A stretch of 64,000 nt of DNA from Actinomycetota bacterium (GTDB taxonomy: Bacteria; Actinomycetota; Acidimicrobiia; Acidimicrobiales; Microtrichaceae). Position numbers and translations under genes: made by a program. Positions 8,523-18,690 of this stretch are shown piece after piece. Under the pieces are notes generated by a model. That model was given only the letters and a program-made list of their open reading frames with translations. It ran no database searches and had not been told where the DNA came from. Position 1 is the stretch's first letter. Every line of letters starts with the position of its first letter. Location of the stretch: assembly GCA_016703525.1 (NCBI GenBank), contig JADJBW010000007.1, forward strand, positions 1 through 64,000, given 5' to 3'.

Positions 8523-9735
8523 CGGCCCGGGCCCGGTAGCGCAGCGGCGCCTCGTCGAGTTCCTCTGCGACGTGTGCCAGCCACCCGGCGGTTCGGGCGA
8601 TTGCGAAGATCATCGCGGCCGAGCCGGCTCGCAACCCGGCCAGCCGGACGACCGCCGCCAGGCCGAGGTCGACGTTGGGTGGCGGTCCGCCGCCGCGCCG
8701 GATCGACCGCACGAGGGAATCGATGCGGTCGAGCCCGGGGTGCGCGCCGACGGCCTGGCGCACGACGTCGAGCAGGCGTCGACAGCGAGGGTCGATGCGG
8801 TCGTAGAGCGGGTGACCGAAGCCGGGGATCGGACCGTCTCCGGCGCGATCGCGCAGCGCGGCGGCCGGATCGTCGGCATCGAGGGCGTCGAGCACCGCAT
8901 CGGCCGCCGTGCCGTGCAGCGGACCCGACAGGGTCGCGAGCGCGGCCACGACGCAGGCCGCCGGAGCGGCGCGGGTCGATGCTGCGACGCGCGCCGCCAG
9001 CGTCGAGGTGGCGAGCTCGTGGTCGGCGAGCAGCACGAGCGCCGTGTTCACGGCGTACGGCGCCCACGGTTCCCCGCACGGTTGCGTGCTCGGGTCGCCG
9101 CTCGGGTCGCGCAACGTCACGGCCAGCCGCGCCGCGACGGTGCCCGCGTGCCGGGCGCCGTCGCCCAGGTCGAGCGTCGGTATGCACCGTGGGGCCGGGC
9201 CTGCGGTCGCGACCATCGCCGCGAGAACCTGCTCGGCCGTCGTGCGTCGGTCGCCGCCGGCGGCGGCATCGCTCGCGTCGACGGCCCGGCGGAGGTCGGC
9301 GAGCGAGGGGGCCCGGCCGTCGGTGCGCCCGCCGTTCGCGCCTCGTCGGGCCAGGGCAACGCGGAGGGGGCGCTCGTCGCCGTCGAGCAGCCAGCCGGCG
9401 ACCGACTCGAACGTCGCGGCGCCGGCCAGGTCGAGCGCTCGTCGGCCGCGGTACAGGTGGCCAAACCGTCGCGACGGGCCGGCGGGGATCGACGTGATCG
9501 CGCTGTGCACGGTCACGTCGATCCCCGACTCCGCTCCGCGCCGCCGCGGGCGACCGCGCCGTGCGAGCGACTCGATGTCGGCGGCGTCGAACCTGCTGGT
9601 GCGCCCGTCGTCGCCGCGGTGGCGATCGATTACGCCGCGGGCGACGTACGCGTACAGGGTCTGCGGCTTCACGCCGAGCCTCGCGGCCGCCTCGGGAGTT
9701 GTGAGCCAGCGTTCGGGTCCGGATGGGTTGACCAT
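8446..9735 (-). CDS. Citrate synthase family enzyme with N-terminal helix-turn-helix
   Basis: A 429-residue protein. An N-terminal MerR/excisionase-like HTH (LTTPEAAARLGVKPQTLYAY, ~residues 11-30) is followed by a citrate synthase fold. The three catalytic residues are visible: His274 in GPLHGTA, His308 in GFGHPLY and Asp356 in NVDLGL. The enzyme family condenses acyl-CoA with oxaloacetate (citrate or 2-methylcitrate synthase). ATG 9735 is favoured over ATG 9756 because it leaves the 12-bp palindrome at 9737-9748 immediately upstream. It is divergent from a CaiB-type CoA-transferase, so the HTH may autoregulate the pair. Acyl-CoA preference cannot be decided from sequence. Confidence 0.82.
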   Translation of the reverse strand: MVNPSGPERWLTTPEAAARLGVKPQTLYAYVARGVIDRHRGDDGRTSRFDAADIESLARRGRPRRRGAESGIDVTVHSAITSIPAGPSRRFGHLYRGRRALDLAGAATFESVAGWLLDGDERPLRVALARRGANGGRTDGRAPSLADLRRAVDASDAAAGGDRRTTAEQVLAAMVATAGPAPRCIPTLDLGDGARHAGTVAARLAVTLRDPSGDPSTQPCGEPWAPYAVNTALVLLADHELATSTLAARVAASTRAAPAACVVAALATLSGPLHGTAADAVLDALDADDPAAALRDRAGDGPIPGFGHPLYDRIDPRCRRLLDVVRQAVGAHPGLDRIDSLVRSIRRGGGPPPNVDLGLAAVVRLAGLRAGSAAMIFAIARTAGWLAHVAEELDEAPLRYRARAVTRPTASLGAARPPAPASTGRPRPR

Positions 9736-9736
9736 G

Positions 9737-9748
9737 ATCAACGTTGAT
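9737..9748. promoter_or_regulatory. Perfect 12-bp palindrome, candidate operator
   Basis: ATCAACGTTGAT is a perfect palindrome and AT-rich against its surroundings. It sits in the 36-bp gap between the citrate synthase start (9735, minus) and the CoA-transferase start (9772, plus). This is the expected place for a shared operator, and the HTH domain on the citrate synthase is a plausible binder. Inference only. Confidence 0.4.
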
Positions 9749-9771
9749 TCTGTCATGCATCAGGGCGGACG

Positions 9772-11272
9772 ATGGACCGCATGGATCCCGCCGAACTTCA
9801 CGCACTGCGCGACGTGCGTGCCGCCCTCACCCAGCTCGACGGCCGCGAGCCGTCCGACATCAGGAGCCCTGCGATCAACCTCCACGGCGATGCGACCTGG
9901 TGGCGGGGGCCCTTCGCTGTGGACGACCTCGCCGTGTCGTGCGTGGTCGCCGCGTTGGAATCGCTCGCTGTGGTGGTGGGGCGCGGCCGCTCGACCGGAG
10001 CGGACGTGGAGGTCGACGTCGACGCCGCACACGCCTCGGCGATGTTCTGGGCCGAGGCGCTCGTCGAGCCCGACGGTTGGACGATCCCGCCGGTGTGGGA
10101 CCCCATCGCCGGCGACTACGAGGGCGCCGACGGGTGGATACGGCTGCATACCAACTATGCCCATCACCGGACCGCCGCGCTCGCGGCGCTCGGCCTTCCC
10201 GACTCCGCGGCGACCGGCCGCGATCAGGTCGCGGCCACCGTGGCGAACCACCCGGTCCGTGCGCTCGAATCGGCCGTGATCGAACGCTGCGGCGTGGCTG
10301 GTGCGTCCCGCTCGCCCCAGGAGTGGGCGACGAGCGACGCTGGCGCCGCGCTCGCTGCCGAACCGCTGCTCGCGGTTGACCGCACGGCGACGACCCACGT
10401 CGAGCACGCTCACGCCGATCCGCCGCCCGCCGCCCTGCCCGCGCGCCCTGCCCGCCGCGTTCCTGCCCGCCGCGCCACTGCGCGGCGTGCGGGTGCTCGA
10501 CCTCACCCGCGTGCTCGCCGGACCGACCGCCACGGGCATGCTCGCCGCGTGGGGCGCCGAAGTGCTGCGCATCGATCCGGTCGGCTTCGAGGAGGTTCCG
10601 GCGATCATCCCGGTGGTCGGCGCCGGGAAGCGCACCGCGGCGCTGGACCTGCGCGACCCGGCGGGACGCGACCGCCTCGACGAGCTGGTCGCGTCGGCCG
10701 ACGTGGTGGTGCACGGCTACCGCGGCGGTGCGCTTTCGGGGCTCGGCATCAGCAGCGACCGCTGGCACGAGCAGCGACCCGGGCTGGTGGAGGTGAGCCT
10801 CGACGCGTTCGGGTGGACCGGTCCGTGGCGGACCCGCCGAGGGTTCGACTCGATCGTGCAGCACTGCGTCGGGATCACCACCACGGCGGCCGAGGCGGTC
10901 GGCGCCGATCGCCCTACGCCGCTGCCGTGTCAGGCGCTCGACCACGGCGCCGGGTGGCTGCTCGCTGCGGCCGCGCTTCGAGGGCTCGCGGCGCGGCGTG
11001 ACAGCGGCACGGGGTCGCGGTGGCGAACGTCGCTCGCCCGGGTAGCGGCGTTGCTGACCTCGATCCCCGGCCCGGTCCCCCTGGCCCGCACGCCACCGAC
11101 GCTCGATGCGGTGCGCGAGCGCTGCGGCGCCGCGGCGGTCGTGGTCGCTGCGACCGATTGGGGGCCGCTGCGGCGCCTGGCATGGCCCGGCACGATCGAC
11201 GGGGCGGGGCCCACGATGGGCGGGTCGGGACCCCTCGGCCGGCATCTCGCGGCCTGGTCGACAGACCGGTAG
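9772..11272 (+). CDS. CaiB/BaiF-type CoA-transferase family III, with one frameshift
   Basis: About 500 codons. The first frame (9772 to ~10,420) contains DGWIRLHTNYAHHRTA, resembling the C-terminal half of family III CoA-transferases. The second (to TGA at 11,272) holds RGVRVLDLTRVLAGP, AAWGAEVLRID, VVVHGYRGGAL and WTGPW, typical of the N-terminal half, so the order appears permuted or duplicated as in some actinobacterial homologues. The frame changes by +1 within the CCGCCGCCC/GCCCGC-rich stretch at about 10,420-10,470, most simply a one-base insertion error. Family members move CoA between acids or racemise 2-methylacyl-CoA. ATG 9781 is an alternative start. Confidence 0.75.
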
Positions 11273-11311
11273 CGTCGCGCCTCGATCGTCCGCTGCGACC
11301 GGGAGGAACAC

Positions 11312-14300
11312 GTGCACGACGAAGCTGCGTTGATCGAGGCGCGTATCGAACGGGTCCTTGGCCACAGCGTTCTGTGGGAGATGGTCGGCGATTCTCACCC
11401 CTTCGAGGTCGAAGCGTGGGAGGTTCCCGGCGAGCCGGTCACGCTGGCCGAGGCGCTCGACGCGACCTTCACGCCCTTCGCCATCGGATCGACGTTCTCG
11501 CGGCCGTGGGGCACCACGTGGTTTCGGCTGCGCGCCACCGTGCCCACCGAGTGGGCGGGGCTCCACGTGCAGGCCGAGATCGGACTCGGCTTCACCGAGT
11601 CCACCGGTTTCACGTCGGAGGGGCTGCTGTGGCGCCGCGGCGACGACGGGGAGTGGCACCCGTGGAAGGGGATCCACCCCGCATCGCACCACGTGACGAT
11701 CGGTCGTCCGGCCGTCGGCGGCGAGGTGGTCGACTTCCTGCTGGAGGCCACGTCGAACCCGACCATCAACGACCAATTCCCCGACCCCAACAGCGACCTG
11801 GACACGGCCGGCAGGGCTCCGATCCATCGCCTGCACGCGGCGCAGCTCATCGTGCGCAACGACGACGTGCACGGCCTCGTGCACGACATCTCGGTCGCAC
11901 GCGACCTCATGCGGGTCATCCATCGCGATCAGCCGCGGCGATACGAGCTGCTCCAGGCGTTGAGCACCTCGATCGAGGCGATCGACCTGGGGCACGTCGT
12001 CGACACCGCTCCGGCGGCGCGCGCCGCGCTCGCCGACGTGCTGGCGAAGCCCGCCGTTGCGTCCGCCCATCGCGTGTCGGCCATCGGGCACGCGCACATG
12101 GACACCGCGTGGCTGTGGCCGCTGCGCGAGACGCGGCGCAAATGCGCCCGCACCTTCGCCAACGTGCTCCGCCTCATGGACGAGTGGCCCGAAATGATGT
12201 TCGCCTGCAGCCAGGCGGCGCAGTACGAGTGGATGCTCGACGACTACCCCGACCTGTTCGCCGAGATCGGAGCGCGGGTTGCCGACGGCCGATGGGTGCC
12301 GGTGGGCGGCATGTGGGTCGAGGCCGACGCCAACCTCTCCGGCGGCGAGGCGCTGCTGCGCCAATTCGTGCACGGCCAGCGCTTCTTCCGCGAGCACTTC
12401 GGTGTGACGTGCACCGAGACCTGGCTGCCCGACGTGTTCGGCTACCCGGCCTCGCTGCCCGGGATCATGTCCCACGCCGGCATCGAGCGGTTCCTCACGC
12501 AGAAGCTGAGCTGGAACCGCACCAACCGCTTTCCGCACCACACGTTCTGGTGGGAGGGGATCGACGGGTCGACCGTGTTCACCCACTTCCCGCCGGTCGA
12601 GACGTACAACGCGATCATCCACCCGGTCGAGCTCGACTTCTCGGTTCGCAACTTCGCCGATCGCGGGCGGGCGACGCGCAGCCTCATGCCGTTCGGGTGG
12701 GGCGACGGCGGCGGCGGACCGAGCCCCGACATGATGGAGATGTTCCGGCGCACGAAGAATCTCGAGGGGCTGCCTCGCCTGGAGATCGAGTCGCCGGCGG
12801 CCTTCTTCGACGCCGCGATGGCCGAGTACCCCGACGCGGCGCGCTGGGTCGGCGAGCTGTACTTCGAGATGCATCGGGGCACGTTCACGAGCCAGGCGCG
12901 CACGAAGCTCGGGAACCGTCGCTCCGAGTTGCTGCTGCGCGAGGCCGAGCTGTGGGCGGCGACCGCCGCGGTGCACACCGGCGACCCGTCGCGGTACCCG
13001 GCCGACGAGCTCGATCGCATCTGGAAGACCGTCCTGACGCACCAGTTCCACGACATCTTGCCGGGCAGCTCGATCGGTTGGGTGCACCGCGAGGCCGAGG
13101 CGACCTACGCCGACGTCGCGGCGCGGCTCGAGGCGATCATCGCCGATTCGCTGGGCGCGGCCGGGGCCGCGGCCGCGGCCGACGCGGTGGTCGCCGTGGC
13201 GAACGCCGCGCCACACGCCCGGCGCGAGGTCGCCGTGATCGACGCTGCGATCGCCGGGCTGGTGGCGGCCGACCTGGGTGCCCAACCGCTGTCGGGCGGC
13301 GCCGTCGCTGTGGTCGCTGAGGCCCCCGCGCTCGGCGTCGGCACGCTGGTGGCCGCCGATGCGGAGCCGGTGACGGTGAGATCGGACGGCGCGCGGATCG
13401 AACTCGTGAACGAGTACCTGCGCGCCGTCGTCGACGCGCACGGCGGAATCATCTCGTTGGTCGACCGGGTGACGGGACGCGAGATGGTGCCGCCGGGGTC
13501 GGTCGCGAACCGGTTGGAGATCCATCCCGACCTGCCCAACACGTTCGACGCCTGGGACATCGAGCACTTCAACCGGGCGAAGGCCGCGCAGATCGAGGGA
13601 CCGACCGAGATCGAGGTCTGCGACGATGGGCCGCTGGTGGCGCGTCCGGGTGACGTGACGCTTCCGGTCGTCGTCGATCACGCAGACGATCGAGCTGCGC
13701 TCCGGCGCGTCGCCTCGACATCGCCAACGAGGTCGAGTGGGCCGAGCGCGAGCAGTTGCTGCAGGTGGCCTTTCCGCTCGACCTGCACTCGTCGGAGATG
13801 ACCCGCGAGATCCAGTTCGGACACCTCGCGACGCCCACGCACACCAACACCAGCTGGGACTTCGCCCGCTTCGAGGTGTGCGCCCACCGCTGGGTCGACG
13901 TGTCGGAATCCGGGGCGGGCATGGCGCTGCTGAACGACTGCAAATACGGCCATCACGCCGAACGCGGCCGCAGCGACGACGGTCATCCCATGACCACGCT
14001 GTACCTCACGCTGCTCCGCGGGTCGCAGTACCCCGACCCCAAGCAGGACCTCGGGCACCATCGCTTCACCTACTCGCTCGTGCCCCACTCGGGTGACTTC
14101 CGCGCGGCCGGCGTGATCGCCGAGGGGTACCGCCTCAACCTGCCGCTCCGAGCGATCGCGGTCCCCGCCTCGGCGCATGGCGCGGGGGTTCCGCTGGTGA
14201 CGGTCGACAACGACGCCGTGGTCGTCGAGGCCGTCAAGCTCGCCGACGACGGGTCGGGCGATGTGATCGTGCGGTGCTACGAGTCGTTCGGGGGACGCGC

Positions 14301-14466
14301 CGTCGCGAAGGTGTCGGCGGGCTTCGCGGTGCGGGCCATCGTGGCGGTCGACGCACACGAGTCGGCCGACACCGAAGTTGCCTTGCCGCAGGTGCGCACC
14401 GACGGAGGCGTGGCAGAGGTTGCGCTCCGGCCGTTCCAGATCGCGACGCTTCGGCTGCGTCGATGA
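11312..14466 (+). CDS. GH38 alpha-mannosidase, with two frame breaks near the C-terminal third
   Basis: Glycoside hydrolase family 38 enzyme of about 1,051 codons, the usual size. GTG 11312 follows GGGAGG by a normal distance. The zinc-site motif AIGHAHMDTAW begins near residue 258, and the nucleophile Asp lies in TWLPDVFGYP near residue 372. TFWWEGIDGS and GDGGGGPS also match the family. The reading frame holds to about 13,650, then moves to SSSITQTIELRSGAS and again at ~13,710 to RLDIANEVEWAERE, continuing intact to TGA 14466. Two +1 events within ~65 bases suggest local sequence error. It retains or transfers alpha-mannose residues of N-glycan-like or storage glycans; predicted cytoplasmic, no signal peptide. 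The next gene overlaps by ATGA. Confidence 0.85.
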
Positions 14467-15611
14467 CGCTGCCGGTCATCGACCTGTCGCTCGCGGCGAG
14501 CGACGCTTCCGGCGTCGCAGACCAGATCGATCGCGCGGCACGCGACGACGGCTTCTTCCTGGTGGTCGGCCACGGCGTGCCGCGCTCGTTGCGCACCGAC
14601 CTCGACGCGGCGGCGCGTGCTTTCTTCGCCCTCGACGAGGCGACCAAGGCCGAGGTGGCGATGCCGCTCGCCGGGCGGGCCTGGCGCGGCTGGTTTCCCC
14701 TGGGCGCCGAGCTGACGAGCGGGCAGCCCGACCACAAGGAGGGCCTGTACTTCGGCGTCGACCATCCTGGGGACCATCCGAGGGTGGTCGCCGGTGACGC
14801 GCTCCACGGCATGAACCGGTACCCGGCGCAGGTGCCGGCCCTGGCCGCGCTCGTCCCCCGGTACGTGGAGGCGGTGGTGGAGGTCGCACAGCAGGTGCTG
14901 TCGCTGATGGCGCTCGCCCTCGGCGTGGGCGAGGCGTGGTTCCGCGAGGGGATCACCGCCGATCCGACGGTGCTGTTCCGGATCTTCCGGTACCCCTCCC
15001 TCACCTCGCGCGAGCCGACCTCGCGCGAGGCGGCCTGGAGCGTGGGGGAGCACACCGACTACGGCCTGCTCACCGTGCTCGGTGGCGACGGCCACGGCGG
15101 GCTCCAGGTGCATCGGCGCGGCGGCTGGGTCGACGTGGAGCCGCACCCCGAGGCGTTCGTGTGCAACCTCGGCGACATGCTGGAGCGCTTGACCGGGGGC
15201 ACGTATCGGTCGACGCCGCATCGCGTGCGCTACCACGACCACCAACACGACCACGCAGCCGGCGACGCGGGAGACCCCGGCGGCCCTGGCGCCGACCGGC
15301 TGTCGTTCCCGCTGTTCCTCGATCCGGGCTGGGACCGGACGGTGCCCGCCCTGCCGCTCGGCGGCGCGGCGCTGCGAGGGCGCGAGCGATGGGACGCCGA
15401 GGAGCCGTTGGCCTGGACGGGTCGGTACGGCGAGTACCTCACCGCCAAGGTCGCCCGGGTGTTCCCCGAGCTGTTCGCAGCGACGGCACCGACCGCGCTG
15501 TCGTCGAGCTACGCGGATGGGTCGACGCGCTCCACGTCGACCTCGACGTCGAGCTGCGTGGTCGCTCCCGACGACATCACCACGCCCCGAAGCGGCATCA
15601 CGTCGGAGTAG
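14463..15611 (+). CDS. 2-oxoglutarate/Fe(II) oxygenase, isopenicillin-N-synthase-like
   Basis: A 382-residue DIOX_N/2OG-FeII_Oxy protein. LPVIDLS opens the protein and DDGFFLVVGHGV is the N-terminal family signature. The iron triad is His197 and Asp199 in GEHTDYGLL plus His253 in STPHRV; Arg279/Ser281 in DRLSFPLF bind 2-oxoglutarate. A His/Gly-rich insertion (DHQHDHAAGD) separates the distal His from RxS. The start overlaps the mannosidase stop (ATGA), suggesting cotranscription. The last ~34 codons overlap the 3' end of the convergent transglutaminase gene by 103 nt and are low complexity, so the natural stop may be earlier. Such enzymes hydroxylate or oxidise small molecules; substrate unknown. 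Confidence 0.82.
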   Translation: MTLPVIDLSLAASDASGVADQIDRAARDDGFFLVVGHGVPRSLRTDLDAAARAFFALDEATKAEVAMPLAGRAWRGWFPLGAELTSGQPDHKEGLYFGVDHPGDHPRVVAGDALHGMNRYPAQVPALAALVPRYVEAVVEVAQQVLSLMALALGVGEAWFREGITADPTVLFRIFRYPSLTSREPTSREAAWSVGEHTDYGLLTVLGGDGHGGLQVHRRGGWVDVEPHPEAFVCNLGDMLERLTGGTYRSTPHRVRYHDHQHDHAAGDAGDPGGPGADRLSFPLFLDPGWDRTVPALPLGGAALRGRERWDAEEPLAWTGRYGEYLTAKVARVFPELFAATAPTALSSSYADGSTRSTSTSTSSCVVAPDDITTPRSGITSE

Positions 15612-16378
15612 TCGCGGCCCCAGGCGACGGTGAGGTGGGTGTCGGGCGCGACGAGTGCGTTGGTGGGGTCGAAGTCGAGCCAGGTGCCAGTGGGCGTGCG
15701 GACCGACGCCCACGCATGCGACGCGTCGGCGCCCTTCAGCTTCGGTTGCCCCGGTGGCGGCAGCGTCTCCAAATACCCGGAGACGTAGCGCGCCGACAGG
15801 CCGAGGTGGCGCAGCGCGGCGATCGCGAGGTGGGCGAAGTCTTGGCACACGCCGTGGCGCCCCGCCAACACGTCGGATAGCGGCGTCGACACCGACGTCG
15901 CCGTGGGGTCGTACGCGAACTCGTCGTAGATGCGGCGGCACAGCTCGGCGACCGCCTCCGCGAGCGGTCGCCCCGGCGTGAAGATGCCGTCGGTCAGCCG
16001 GTGCAACTCGGACAGCAGCGGCACGTGCGGGCTCTCGATCGTCAGGTCCCACGCGTTGACGCCGCGCGGCGCGTCCCGGGCGGCCTCCCACGGCAGCCAC
16101 TCCGACTCGTGGCGCGTCGTGGGCGTCCGGCGCACACGCGACGTGGCCGCGACCTGCAGCTGCTCGTGCGGCGATTGCAGCGAGAAGTAGGTCACCCAGT
16201 TGCCGTAGAGGTCGATGCGTTCGGAGCGGTCGTCGGGCGCCGGGTCGATGATCACCCAGCTCTCGTCGACCGTCTGGTCCGGCGTCGAGCGCATGCACAG
16301 GTGCGCCTCGTTGTGGCACAACGTCGCCGGTTGCTCGTAGCGATAGCGGGTGACGTGGTGGACGGTGAAGGCGGTCAC
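15509..16378 (-). CDS. Transglutaminase-like cysteine protease of the ATP-grasp/alpha-E operon
   Basis: A 289-residue bacterial transglutaminase-like protein. An N-terminal beta domain (HHVTRYRYEQPA) precedes the papain-like core with the triad Cys178 (GVCQDFAH), His221 (ADASHAW) and Asp237 (DFDPTN). GTG 16378 overlaps the stop of the upstream fusion gene by four bases (GTGA), fixing the start. It is the last gene of a four-gene minus-strand operon. Operon partners of this kind usually act as peptidases or ligases on a peptide made by the ATP-grasp/alpha-E enzymes. No signal peptide seen. Confidence 0.88.
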   Translation of the reverse strand: MTAFTVHHVTRYRYEQPATLCHNEAHLCMRSTPDQTVDESWVIIDPAPDDRSERIDLYGNWVTYFSLQSPHEQLQVAATSRVRRTPTTRHESEWLPWEAARDAPRGVNAWDLTIESPHVPLLSELHRLTDGIFTPGRPLAEAVAELCRRIYDEFAYDPTATSVSTPLSDVLAGRHGVCQDFAHLAIAALRHLGLSARYVSGYLETLPPPGQPKLKGADASHAWASVRTPTGTWLDFDPTNALVAPDTHLTVAWGRDYSDVMPLRGVVMSSGATTQLDVEVDVERVDPSA

Positions 16379-18690
16379 GACCGGACCGTCCTCGATCGGA
16401 TCTGGGCGAAGTAGTGCAGCTCGACCTCGAGCGAAAGCGTGGTGACCTGGGAGCGGATCGACCACAGCCGGTCGGTCGCGACCCACGGCTCCGCCTCGAT
16501 CGTGTCGACGCGCAGGTGTCCGCCGGTGAGCCGGTCGGGCAGCCGCGCGAGATCGGTACGGATGCGGTCCACCTGGTAGGCCACCGAGCGGGGGTTCGTG
16601 AGGTCGTTCACCACGAGGTCGGCGACCGCGATCGGTTCGATGTCGCTGCGGTAGCGGCGGCGGTACGCGACCAGGCTGTCGGTCGCGGCCAGTGCGGTCT
16701 CGTAGGTGACGGGCGCGATCACCGGGTCGGGCGGCCGACCGAGGAGCGCGACCAGCAGGTCGATGGTGCCGACGGAACGCTCGACGCGCCGCCCCAGATC
16801 GAGGAAGCACCAGCCGGGATCGCGCACCATCGACTCCGATGCCAGGCCCGACAGCGCGGCCAGCGGCGTGAGCAGGCGGCCGGCGGCCTCGCGCTGCTCG
16901 TGCGCCGCTGCGATCGACAGCCGCACCGAGCCGTCGGTGAGCTCGCCGAGCACGTGCCACATGTCGGCCGAGAACAGCTCGGTCACCGAGCGTGCCCCCC
17001 GCAGCAGGTGATGCAGCGACGTGACCAGGCTGCGCGGCGCGGTCGAATCGGCCAGCGCCCGACCGGTGAGGTCGGCGGTAGGCGGCGCGCCGCTCACCCC
17101 GGCGAGCGTGGCCACGGCGGCCATCGCGGCGCTCCACCACGCACCGTTCGCCTCCCACCGGATGTCGGGCCATTGCTGCACGCGCTGGTCGATCGAACGC
17201 ACGAGCCGAATCACCGCGTCGGCCCGCTCCAGGTTGCGACCCACCCAGAACATGGTCTCCGCCGCACGGCTCGACAGCGAGGCCCGCAGGTCGACCTGGC
17301 CGAGCGCGTGGGTCTCGTGCGCCGCCACGTGGTCGCGGGCCCCGACGACCCACGTGTCGTGGAGCTCGGTGGCGTGCGCCGGGCCGGTCGCGCCGAGCAG
17401 GCCGGCCAGGTCGCCGCCCGAGCGGGTCAGCGCGCCCGGCATGGTCGACATGGTGTCGCCGTCGATCGCCGTGAACAGCCGCATCGACGCACCGCGCTGC
17501 TCGACACGTCCCGCCCACACCGGCACGGTGTCGAGCGGTATTTCGGCGCACGCGACGTACAGGTGGCCTCGCGCCGAGATCCGGCCGGCAAGCTCCTCCC
17601 GTGCGTCGCGGCTCAGCAGGCGCCCCACGGCCACCGACCCCCCGGCGTGCACGGGCCGGATGATCAACCGATCGAGGTTGGCGAGCACGTAGGACTGCTC
17701 GACCGGGTTGCCGCACCACCACGTCGGCAGCGTGTCGGCGAGCGGCTCCTCGCCGAGCAGTTCGCGGCACAGCGTGGCGCTGTGAGCGAAGACCACGCGG
17801 TTCTCGGCGATCCCCGCTCCGGGCCGGTTGGCGACCGCGACCGTGCGGCGCCTGACGGTTTCGAGCAATCCCGCGACGCCGAGGTGCGCGTCGCCTCGCA
17901 GCTCCAACGGATCGCACGACACGCTCTCCACGAACCGCACGACCACATGCACGGGCTCGGCGCCGCCCACCGACTTGAACCACAGCGCGCCGTCGCGCAC
18001 GGTCAGGTCGCCCGGCTCGGCGACGGTGAACCCGAGTGTCCGAGCGAGGTACGAATGCTCGGCAGCGCCGCGCCACCCCGCGCCGGGGGTCAGGAACACG
18101 ACGCGGGGATCGTCGACCTGCTCGGGCGAAGCACGGGTGAAGGCCCGGCGAAGCTCGGCGTACCAGCCGAGGAGCCCACTCGGATTGAGTTCGAGGTGCA
18201 GGCGGTCGTGCACCGCTGCGAGCGCCCGTCGGTGCTCGAGGGCCAAGCCGATGCCGTGGGTGACGTCGAGCCGGTCGGCCAGGACGATCGGCGCGCCGTT
18301 GCTGCGGGCCAGGTCGACGGCGGCGACGCTGAGCGCCGGCCCGCGCCCCGGTGGGGGCACCAGTCCGATCGCCGGGCGGAGGTAGTTGGGGTCCGCGAGC
18401 ACCGCCTCGGGCGGAACCAGGCGCGTTTCGAGGATGCGGCGCGGGCCGTAGAGGTCGTCGAGCACCGCTACGGCGAGGCGGGTGCGCTGCTCCACGATCG
18501 CCGCGTCGCTCGACCACCGCTTCGCGTCGACGACCACGGGGAGCGGGTCGAGGACCTGCGCCTCGGGCGCGCCGAGGGCGTCGGACGCGGTGTGCGATCC
18601 GAGTCGCCGCGCCAGCCGCGGCGCTCTCGCGCCGAGCACGACCGCGTCTTCCAAGACGCGGCGGCGTGCATCAGCGGCGGTCGTCGTCAC
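16375..18690 (-). CDS. Circularly permuted ATP-grasp fused to alpha-E domain
   Basis: A 771-residue fusion. Residues ~1-450 match circularly permuted ATP-grasp type 2 (DPLPVVVDAKRW, YGPRRILETRLVPPE, NPVEQSYVLANLDRLIIRP). Residues ~470-771 match the alpha-E helical domain (MFWVGRNLERADAVIRLVRS, GWCFLDLGRRVERSVGTID, DLTNPRSVAYQVDRI). GTG 18690 overlaps the upstream alpha-E stop as GTGA. These families are usually encoded as separate genes; here an extra separate pair lies upstream, giving two ATP-grasp and two alpha-E copies. ATP-grasp chemistry would ligate amines to carboxylates via acyl phosphate, and a peptide or amide product is inferred. Activity of each half is untested. Confidence 0.85.
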   Translation of the reverse strand: MTTTAADARRRVLEDAVVLGARAPRLARRLGSHTASDALGAPEAQVLDPLPVVVDAKRWSSDAAIVEQRTRLAVAVLDDLYGPRRILETRLVPPEAVLADPNYLRPAIGLVPPPGRGPALSVAAVDLARSNGAPIVLADRLDVTHGIGLALEHRRALAAVHDRLHLELNPSGLLGWYAELRRAFTRASPEQVDDPRVVFLTPGAGWRGAAEHSYLARTLGFTVAEPGDLTVRDGALWFKSVGGAEPVHVVVRFVESVSCDPLELRGDAHLGVAGLLETVRRRTVAVANRPGAGIAENRVVFAHSATLCRELLGEEPLADTLPTWWCGNPVEQSYVLANLDRLIIRPVHAGGSVAVGRLLSRDAREELAGRISARGHLYVACAEIPLDTVPVWAGRVEQRGASMRLFTAIDGDTMSTMPGALTRSGGDLAGLLGATGPAHATELHDTWVVGARDHVAAHETHALGQVDLRASLSSRAAETMFWVGRNLERADAVIRLVRSIDQRVQQWPDIRWEANGAWWSAAMAAVATLAGVSGAPPTADLTGRALADSTAPRSLVTSLHHLLRGARSVTELFSADMWHVLGELTDGSVRLSIAAAHEQREAAGRLLTPLAALSGLASESMVRDPGWCFLDLGRRVERSVGTIDLLVALLGRPPDPVIAPVTYETALAATDSLVAYRRRYRSDIEPIAVADLVVNDLTNPRSVAYQVDRIRTDLARLPDRLTGGHLRVDTIEAEPWVATDRLWSIRSQVTTLSLEVELHYFAQIRSRTVRS

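Noticed and set aside
9875..13681. A 1268-codon open frame on the minus strand
   Set aside because: It is antisense to the CaiB and GH38 genes, rich in Arg/Gly/His without domains, and typical of open frames opposite high-GC codon bias.
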